Shown here: positions 58,452 through 64,000 of the stretch, in pieces
How positions within the stretch are numbered: position 1 is the stretch's first letter
Layout of the letters: every line of letters begins with the position of its first letter
NCBI GenBank assembly: GCA_036675265.1
Contig: JAKFFJ010000014.1
Span: 25,441-89,440, forward strand
Origin: CAMPJU01 sp036675265
GTDB taxonomy: Bacteria; Pseudomonadota; Gammaproteobacteria; Xanthomonadales; Xanthomonadaceae
Direction: 5' to 3'
DNA: 64,000 nt
Program-made: the position numbers and the translations under genes
The notes under the pieces: generated by a model
Database searches by the model: none
What the model was told of the DNA's origin: nothing
Seen by the model: only the letters and a program-made list of their open reading frames with translations

Positions 58452-60358
58452 CAAGTCTTCCGTGCATGGCGCGCCGGGAACGCGACGATGGTGGAACTTG
58501 CCACCTCGTCGGCGCGCCCGGACGGCGCGAAGTCAGGCACTGCCTGGCGCAACAGGATGGCCAGCGCCTCGACGTCGTAGCGCATGCTGGCCGTGCGCAT
58601 GTCCACCAGCGCGCTGCCGATCGCCTCGGCCGAGATGCTGCGCTGGTCGGCCTGGAGGATCTGCGGATGCGAGGTGGGCCGGTAGGCCTCCTCGGCGTGG
58701 AACAGCGTCTCGTGCAGCTTCTCGCCCGCCCGCAGGCCGGTGTAGGTGATGGCGATGTCGCGTCCAGGCTGCTTGCCCGCCAGCCGGATCATCTGCTCGG
58801 CCAGCACGCGGATCGGCACGGGTTCGCCCATGTCGAGGGTGTAGATCGCCTCGTGCGAGCCGATCGCCGATGCCTGCAGGATCAGCTGGCAGGCCTCGGG
58901 GATGGTCATGAAGTAGCGGCTGACCTCGGGGTCGGTGACGGTGACCGGCCCGCCCGCGCGGATCTGCTCGCGGAACAGCGGCACCACGCTGCCGGCCGAA
59001 TCGAGCACGTTGCCGAAGCGGACCGTCACGAACCGGGTCGAGCGCCGGTCCGCCAGCGACTGGCACGCCATCTCGGCCAGTCGCTTGGTCGCACCCAGGA
59101 CGTTCACCGGGTCGACCGCCTTGTCGGTGGAGATCAGCACGAACGTGCCGACGGACGCATCGCGGCAGGCGCGCGCCACCGTCTCGGTCGCCAGCACGTT
59201 GTTGCGGATCGCTTCGCGCAGCTGCCGCTCGAGCAGCGGCACCTGCTTGTAGGCGGCCGCGTGGAAGACCGCCTCCGGCGAGGAATTCGACAGCGCGTAC
59301 GCGATGACCGCCGGGTCGCCGCAGTCGCCGAGCAGCGGCACGAACTCGATGTCCGGGAAGTCCCGGCGCAGCTCGGTCTCGGCCGTGGTGAGGGCGAGTT
59401 CGTCGATCTCCAGCAATGCGATCCGGCGTGCACCGTGCCGCGCGCACTGCCGGCACAGTTCCGCGCCGATCGAGCCGCCCGCGCCCGTGACCATGACCGA
59501 GCGCCCGCCCAGCCACTCGCGGATCGCCTTCCAGTCCGGCAGCACCGGCTTGCGGCCGAGCAGGTCCTCGATGGCGACCTTCTTCAGTTCACCGGGCAGC
59601 GAACGGCCTTCCAGCACGTCCCGCAGCCTGGGCACCATGCGGAACGGGACGCCGCTGCGTTCGCAGGCCTCGACCACGCGCTGCAGGGCACTCGCGTCCA
59701 CCGACGGCATGGCGATGACCAGCAGCCGCGCCGCGGTCTCGCGTGCAATCTCGGCCACGTCCGACACCTTGCCCAGCACGGGAATGCCCTGCACCTTGCT
59801 GCCCCGCAGGCGCGCGGCATCGTCGAGGAAACCGACCGGGTGGTAGGCGCCGACCCGGTGCATGTCACGCACCAGTGCCTCGCCCGCCTGTCCAGCGCCG
59901 ACGATCAGCACGCGGACTGCGTTGCCCCCGTCCTGCTTGCGCTGCGCATCCTTCCAGGCGCGGTACAGCAGCCGCGGCGTGCCGAGCATGCCGACCAGCA
60001 CGAACGGATACAGGATCAGCACGACCCGCATGTCGGGCCGCAGGGAATTCGAGAGGAACAGGGCAAGGACGATCATGACCCAGCCGATCGCGCAGGCCTT
60101 GGCGATGTTCCAGAGGTCGGGGACGCTCGCGAAGCGCCACAGGCCGCGATAGAGCCCCGCCTGCCAGAACACGACGCCCTGCGCGAGCAGCACGATCCAG
60201 GTCTCGGGCGTCCACAGCGGCAACGCCGGCGGCGCGGGCAACAGCGCCTGCCGGAACTGGTGCAGGCCCTGCCAGCACAACCAGACCATGGTCAGGTCGT
60301 GGACCACCACGGCCCACCGCGGCGTGCCGCTCGACCATCGATCCCGCCAGGAACTCAT
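58451..60358 (-). CDS. CapD/WbpM-type nucleoside-diphosphate-sugar epimerase/dehydratase
   Basis: 635-residue membrane enzyme of the WbpM/PglF/CapD type, expected to act on UDP-GlcNAc as a 4,6-dehydratase or epimerase in surface polysaccharide synthesis. Residues 1-140 hold four membrane helices. A first Rossmann fold (VRVLIVGAGQAGEALVRDMH) is followed by the catalytic one (VMVTGAGGSIGAELCRQ near 290) and the active-site block ISTDKAVDPVNVLGATKR. The position that is Met in WbpM-type or Tyr in other members reads Leu here. Its ATG overlaps the stop of the WecA-type gene (ATGA). Confidence 0.92.
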   Translation of the reverse strand: MSSWRDRWSSGTPRWAVVVHDLTMVWLCWQGLHQFRQALLPAPPALPLWTPETWIVLLAQGVVFWQAGLYRGLWRFASVPDLWNIAKACAIGWVMIVLALFLSNSLRPDMRVVLILYPFVLVGMLGTPRLLYRAWKDAQRKQDGGNAVRVLIVGAGQAGEALVRDMHRVGAYHPVGFLDDAARLRGSKVQGIPVLGKVSDVAEIARETAARLLVIAMPSVDASALQRVVEACERSGVPFRMVPRLRDVLEGRSLPGELKKVAIEDLLGRKPVLPDWKAIREWLGGRSVMVTGAGGSIGAELCRQCARHGARRIALLEIDELALTTAETELRRDFPDIEFVPLLGDCGDPAVIAYALSNSSPEAVFHAAAYKQVPLLERQLREAIRNNVLATETVARACRDASVGTFVLISTDKAVDPVNVLGATKRLAEMACQSLADRRSTRFVTVRFGNVLDSAGSVVPLFREQIRAGGPVTVTDPEVSRYFMTIPEACQLILQASAIGSHEAIYTLDMGEPVPIRVLAEQMIRLAGKQPGRDIAITYTGLRAGEKLHETLFHAEEAYRPTSHPQILQADQRSISAEAIGSALVDMRTASMRYDVEALAILLRQAVPDFAPSGRADEVASSTIVAFPARHARKT

Positions 60359-61341
60359 TCCTTGTTCTCCATTGCGGCCAACCCGTCGCCGCGCCGCAGC
60401 AGCCACCAGGCCAGCGAGCCGGATGCGTATGCAAGCGATAACGGAATAGTAAGGGTGGTGACGGCCATGTCACGGAAAAACCACGCCAGGGCCGCCATCA
60501 CCGCGGTCCATGCCGCGAATGCGAGGGTGACCGGGACGTGCCCGCGACGCCGTGCCGCGTGCTGGAACGCGTGGGTCACGTGCGCCTGCCACCAGCGCTC
60601 GCCGTTCAGCATCCGGTGGCAGAGCGTGAGCCCGGTGTCCACCAGGAACGCGCTGAGGGGCAGCAGCGACAAGGCGAGCGCCCGTGGATCGGCCGCGGTC
60701 GCCATCGCCACCAGGCCCCCGATCGCGAACCCCAGGGTGCCGCTGCCCACGTCGCCCAGGAACAGCCGCGCGCGCGGGAAGTTCCAGGGCAGGAACCCGA
60801 GGGTGGACGCCACCAGGGCGATGCCCAGCGCGATCCCGATGGGCCCCGCGAGCCATGCCAGCACCAGCGCGACCAGGATGGCCTGGGTCGACGCGAGGCC
60901 GTCGATGCCGTCCATGAAGTTCCAGGCGTTCACCAGCACGACCGTCGCGCCGAACGCGACCGCGGCGACCAGCGCGTCGCCGGACTGCACCCAGCCGCCG
61001 AGCGCGAGCACGGCACCGGCGACCACGTGCACCGCGAGCCTGGTCCAGGCCGACAACGGGCGGTGGTCGTCGATCCAGCCGACCAGCGCCACCAGCCCGA
61101 GCCCGACACCGAACCCGGCCAGGAACGGCCCCTGACCGGGCATGCGCCAGGCGAGCACTGCCGTGGCCGCCAGCAACGCCACGGCAATGGCCGCTCCACC
61201 CCCACGAGGCGTCGGCGCGACGTGGCTGCGGCGCTCGCCGGGCTGGTCGAACAAGGCCTTGCGGCGCGCGTATCCGCGCACCATCCACGCGCCCACGGCG
61301 CCGAACAGCAGGTGGAACAGGAACCAGCTCGTGGACGACAC
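60355..61341 (-). CDS. WecA/WbpL-type polyprenyl-phosphate glycosyl-1-phosphate transferase
   Basis: 328-residue integral membrane enzyme (glycosyltransferase family 4, MraY-like) that loads a sugar-1-phosphate onto undecaprenyl phosphate to start O-antigen or capsule units. About ten membrane helices. Cytoplasmic motifs: RRSHVAPTPRGGG, GWIDDHRPLSA (Asp-Asp), NAWNFMDGIDGLASTQA, RLFLGDVGSGTLGF and the HRMLNGERWWQAHVTHAFQH segment that helps choose the sugar. It follows lapB by three bases and overlaps the capD-type gene. Confidence 0.93.
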   Translation of the reverse strand: MSSTSWFLFHLLFGAVGAWMVRGYARRKALFDQPGERRSHVAPTPRGGGAAIAVALLAATAVLAWRMPGQGPFLAGFGVGLGLVALVGWIDDHRPLSAWTRLAVHVVAGAVLALGGWVQSGDALVAAVAFGATVVLVNAWNFMDGIDGLASTQAILVALVLAWLAGPIGIALGIALVASTLGFLPWNFPRARLFLGDVGSGTLGFAIGGLVAMATAADPRALALSLLPLSAFLVDTGLTLCHRMLNGERWWQAHVTHAFQHAARRRGHVPVTLAFAAWTAVMAALAWFFRDMAVTTLTIPLSLAYASGSLAWWLLRRGDGLAAMENKE

Positions 61342-61344
61342 GGG

Positions 61345-62523
61345 TCAGACCACGGCGTAGTTGAGCAGGGGCTTCACCGAGCCCCACTCCTTGCAGCTGG
61401 GGCATTGCCAATGGTGCGCACGCGCGCCGAACCCGCAGCGGGTGCATCGGTAGCTGGGGTTGCGCACCAGCAACTGGTCGGTGATGTGGCCCAGGTCCTG
61501 CAGCGTCGCCACGGGATCGGCCCCCTCCGCCAGGCTGAGCTCGATCAGGGCCGCCTCGCCGCGCACGGACGGCCGGTCCTTCAATTGCTGCGCCAGCCAC
61601 GCGCGCGCGGCGGCAACGCCCTCGCCCGCCTCGATGATCCGCGCCAGCGCAAGGACCGGGGCGATCCCGCGGTAGTGTTCGGTCATCTCGCCGAGGAAGG
61701 CACGCGCGCCGGACGTGTCGCCCGTCCGCTCGTAGCACGCCAGCAGCGCCGGCAGCAGCTCGGGGAGGTAGTCCGGGTCGTGCCGGGCAACGCGCTCGAA
61801 TGCGCGGATCGCGGCCCCGTCATTGCCGGCGTCGACCTCGATGCGTCCCTCCAGCAGCCCCGCCCGCACCGAGTTCGCGTCCGCTTCGTATGCGCGCCGC
61901 ACCGCATCGCGCGCCGCGGGCACGTCGCCCGCCGCGCGGTGCCGGTCGGCCAGCTCGCACTCGAACTGGGCGACCAGCTTGCCCATGGGTTCGCCGGTGG
62001 CGGCCTCGTAACGGGTGGCGTTCTCGATCGCCTTGGGCCAGTCGCGCTCGGCCTGGTAGATGCCGATCAGGTGGCGCAGCGCATGCGGTGTGATGTCCAG
62101 CCGCACCAGGTCGCTGAACACCGTCTCGGCGCGGTCCAGGAGTCCCGAGCGCATGTAGTCCTCGCCCAGCGCGAGCATCGCCTGCACCTTCTGCTGGTCG
62201 CTCAACCCCGGCCGGGAGACCAGCGCCTGGTGCAGCCGGATCGCGCGGTCGACCTCGCCTCGGCGCCGGAACAGGTGGCCGAGCGCGACCTGGGTCTCGA
62301 ACGTCTCCTTGTCCAGCTCGGCGATCCGCAGGAAGACCTCGATCGCCTTGTCGGGTTGCTCGTTGAGCAGGTAGTTCAGGCCGCGGAAGTAGGTCGTCGA
62401 CAGCCGGCTGACCTGGCTGTCGCTGTGGCGCTCACCGCCGCGGCGGCCGACGACCCAGCCGCTGACGGCCGCGATCGGCAGCAGCAGGAAGAACCAGAAC
62501 CACTCGCTGACGAAGGCCGTCAC
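61345..62523 (-). CDS. lapB: Lipopolysaccharide assembly protein LapB (YciM)
   Basis: 392-residue inner-membrane TPR protein that in E. coli controls LpxC degradation by FtsH and so balances LPS synthesis. One N-terminal helix (FVSEWFWFFLLLPIAAVSGW) is followed by TPR repeats (TYFRGLNYLLNEQPDKAIEV, LGHLFRRRGEVDRAIRLHQA and others) and a C-terminal rubredoxin-like zinc domain with CTRCGFGARAHHWQCPSCKE. Start GTG overlaps the lapA stop (GTGA). The lapA-lapB pair is conserved. Confidence 0.96.
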   Translation of the reverse strand: MTAFVSEWFWFFLLLPIAAVSGWVVGRRGGERHSDSQVSRLSTTYFRGLNYLLNEQPDKAIEVFLRIAELDKETFETQVALGHLFRRRGEVDRAIRLHQALVSRPGLSDQQKVQAMLALGEDYMRSGLLDRAETVFSDLVRLDITPHALRHLIGIYQAERDWPKAIENATRYEAATGEPMGKLVAQFECELADRHRAAGDVPAARDAVRRAYEADANSVRAGLLEGRIEVDAGNDGAAIRAFERVARHDPDYLPELLPALLACYERTGDTSGARAFLGEMTEHYRGIAPVLALARIIEAGEGVAAARAWLAQQLKDRPSVRGEAALIELSLAEGADPVATLQDLGHITDQLLVRNPSYRCTRCGFGARAHHWQCPSCKEWGSVKPLLNYAVV

Positions 62524-62747
62524 CCGCGTGCGCCATCACGCCGGCGCCGCGGCCAGAGCACGCTGGCGGCCAGTGCCAGCCCGCCGACGACCACGCCGAT
62601 GAGCAACGACACGATCACCGCCACGCCCAGCGTGGTGGGCAGTTGCGCGAAACCGAGGTCCAGCCGGACGGTCTGGTCGTTGAGGCCGCCGATGGCGATG
62701 CCCGCCGCGAGGCAGGCCAGGGCGATCAGGAGGCGAAACAGGCGCAT
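62520..62747 (-). CDS. lapA: Lipopolysaccharide assembly protein LapA
   Basis: 75-residue membrane protein with two helices (LLIALACLAAGIAIGG and TLGVAVIVSLLIGVVVGGL) and a basic C-terminus (WPRRRRDGARG). This is the DUF1049/LapA pattern. It is co-translated with lapB and lies 13 bases after ihfB. Confidence 0.92.
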   Translation of the reverse strand: MRLFRLLIALACLAAGIAIGGLNDQTVRLDLGFAQLPTTLGVAVIVSLLIGVVVGGLALAASVLWPRRRRDGARG

Positions 62748-62760
62748 GCCAGGCGCAGGC

Positions 62761-63063
62761 TCAGGCGGCAGGCTCGACTGGAACCGCGTCGCTCACACGC
62801 TCGCGCAGCTCCTTGCCGGGCTTGAAATGGGGGACATGCTTGCCGGGCAGCGCCACGGCGTCGCCGGTCTTGGGGTTGCGGCCGGTCCGCGGGGGCCGGT
62901 AATGCAGGGAGAAGCTGCCGAAGCCGCGGATCTCGATCCGTTCGCCGTTCGCCAGCGCGCCGCCCATCATTTCCAGCAACGCCTTGACCGCGAGGTCGAC
63001 GTCGTCGGACTTGAGGTGCTGCTGGCGCTGGGTCAGCGTTTCGATGAGTTCGGACTTGGTCAT
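62761..63063 (-). CDS. ihfB: Integration host factor subunit beta
   Basis: 100-residue DNA-bending protein that pairs with IhfA. The start MTKSELIETL and the DNA-binding arm region EIRGFGSFSLHYRPPRTGRN with PKTGDAVALPGKHVPHFKPG are typical. The order rpsA-ihfB-lapA-lapB is the standard gammaproteobacterial one. The frame is open for 22 codons upstream, but the family start is clear. Confidence 0.97.
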   Translation of the reverse strand: MTKSELIETLTQRQQHLKSDDVDLAVKALLEMMGGALANGERIEIRGFGSFSLHYRPPRTGRNPKTGDAVALPGKHVPHFKPGKELRERVSDAVPVEPAA

Positions 63064-63103
63064 GCCGCTCCGTGCGTCCCCGTGTTGGTGCTGAAGCAGT
63101 GGA

Positions 63104-63125
63104 CGGCCCGGCACCTGCCGGGCCG
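63104..63125 (-). terminator. Strong hairpin between rpsA and ihfB
   Basis: CGGCCCGGC-ACCT-GCCGGGCCG is a perfect nine-base-pair stem in the 93-base gap between the rpsA stop and the ihfB start. There is no T-run, so it may reduce read-through or protect the rpsA 3' end. Confidence 0.45.
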
Positions 63126-63156
63126 CCACGTTGTCGCTTGATGCTCGTGCCGCGCG

Positions 63157-64000
63157 TTACTCCGACTTGCCGCCCAGCTGCTCGCGCAGCAGCGCGCCCA
63201 GCTTGGTGGTGCCGCTGGCCGCATCGGCCGACCGGTTGTACTCGGCCATCGCCTCGGCGGTCTCCGCCTCGTCCTTGCCCTTGATCGACAGCTGCAGCGA
63301 GCGGCCCTTGCGGTCCATGCCGATGAACTTGGCCTCGATGCTGTCGCCGACCTTCAGGTGCTGGCTGGCGTCTTCCACGCGCTCGTGCGAGATGTCGCGC
63401 GCGGCCACGTAGCCCTCGACCCCGTCGGCGAGATCGATGGTGGCGCCCTTGGCGTCGACTTCCTTGACGGTGCCGGTGACCTTGGTGCCCTTGGGATGCG
63501 AGGCCATGAACTGGCCGAACGGATCCTGCTCCATCTGCTTGACGCCCAGGCTGATGCGCTCGCGCTCCGGATCGACCGCCAGCACGACGGCCTCGAGGGT
63601 GTCGCCCTTCTTGAAGTTGCGGACGATGTCCTCGCCGGTGGTGTTCCAGCTGATGTCCGACAGGTGCACCAGGCCGTCGATGCCGCCGTCCAGGCCGATG
63701 AAGATGCCGAAGTCGGTGATCGACTTGATCTGGCCTTCCACCTTGTCGCCCTTCTTGTGGATGGCCGCGAAGGTCTCCCACGGGTTGGAGGTGACCTGCT
63801 TCATGCCCAGCGAGATGCGGCGACGCTCCTCGTCCACGTCCAGGATCATGACCTGGACCTCGTCGCCGACCTGCGCGACCTTGGACGGGTTGACGTTCTT
63901 GTTGGTCCAGTCCATCTCGGACACGTGCACCAGGCCCTCGACGCCCGGCTCGATCTCGACGAACGCGCCGTAGTCGGTGACGTTGGAGACCTTGCCGAAC
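63157..64000 (-). CDS. rpsA: 30S ribosomal protein S1 (3' part)
   Basis: C-terminal part of S1, the ribosomal protein that brings mRNAs to the 30S subunit. About three and a half S1 RNA-binding repeats are visible, each with the GxVxxVxxxGaxVdL-type core: KVEGQIKSITDFGIFIGLDG, KVTGTVKEVDAKGATIDLAD and the last repeat ending SLQLSIKGKDEAE. VHLSDISWNTTGED and HVSEMDWTNKN are characteristic of S1. The gene runs off the right edge of the window, so the N-terminal part is missing. Confidence 0.97.
   Translation of the reverse strand, partial: FGKVSNVTDYGAFVEIEPGVEGLVHVSEMDWTNKNVNPSKVAQVGDEVQVMILDVDEERRRISLGMKQVTSNPWETFAAIHKKGDKVEGQIKSITDFGIFIGLDGGIDGLVHLSDISWNTTGEDIVRNFKKGDTLEAVVLAVDPERERISLGVKQMEQDPFGQFMASHPKGTKVTGTVKEVDAKGATIDLADGVEGYVAARDISHERVEDASQHLKVGDSIEAKFIGMDRKGRSLQLSIKGKDEAETAEAMAEYNRSADAASGTTKLGALLREQLGGKSE

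Overview
The window is about 64 kb of very GC-rich chromosome, almost fully coding, with start/stop overlaps (ATGA, GTGA, TGATG) joining many genes. Gene content and order point to a gammaproteobacterium of the Xanthomonadaceae/Lysobacteraceae (Lysobacter, Luteimonas or a relative). The strongest evidence is a complete rpf (diffusible signal factor, DSF) cluster: lysS, rpfG and rpfC face rpfF and rpfB, with the rpfA-type aconitase beside them. No rRNA, insertion sequence, transposase, phage gene or CRISPR array was seen. The species cannot be named from this sequence alone.

Layout. 1-9915: 3' end of lysS, then DSF sensing and synthesis (rpfG, rpfC, rpfF, rpfB), a small lipoprotein, and acnA/rpfA. 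9986-12215: hflD, mnmA and a Nudix hydrolase in one minus-strand run. 12289-19322: clpS-clpA, convergent with infA-aat-acyltransferase-trxB, then alanine dehydrogenase. 19369-24804: ftsK, lolA, an unrecognised secreted protein with an internal duplication, and rarA. 24834-24861: a dif-like site in an AT-rich gap. 24898-32414: a seven-gene copper-resistance cluster on the minus strand (DUF305 protein, P1B-ATPase, MerR regulator, DUF411 protein, cytochrome c, CopB, CopA), ending against a tRNA-Glu/tRNA-Ala pair. 32690-37688: DUF1249 protein, ppsR/ppsA, orn, tadA. 37799-41778: guaA, guaB, folD. 41851-45037: a tiny zinc-ribbon protein and the molybdenum-cofactor genes moeB (rhodanese fusion), moeA, mobA. 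45064-51711: der, bamB, a YfgM-like protein, rodZ, pilF, rlmN, ndk. 51899-56226: a PsrA-like TetR regulator with FadN/FadA-type beta-oxidation genes. 56254-64000: an FAD oxidase, galU, a CapD-type epimerase/dehydratase, a WecA-type transferase, lapB, lapA, ihfB and the 3' part of rpsA.

How the genes work together. RpfF makes the fatty-acid signal DSF. RpfC senses it and passes phosphate to RpfG, whose HD-GYP domain degrades cyclic di-GMP; RpfB activates free fatty acids. The fadB/fadA pair and its regulator also handle fatty acids, so signal and lipid turnover are both represented. The copper cluster combines cytoplasmic export, periplasmic oxidation and binding, and outer-membrane functions under a MerR-type switch with a clear 19-bp-spacer promoter. 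The final block links envelope-polysaccharide precursor genes to the LapAB lipopolysaccharide control proteins.

The least ordinary features are the dif-like site at what looks like a synteny break after rarA, two near-identical palindromic elements of about 107 bp placed against gene ends (37691-37796 and 52523-52629), an orphan terminator upstream of ndk, a probable leaderless clpS mRNA, and several gene starts placed inside repeats. I did not find a clearly new multi-gene system; the copper cluster with its dif-like neighbour is the best candidate for a mobile unit.
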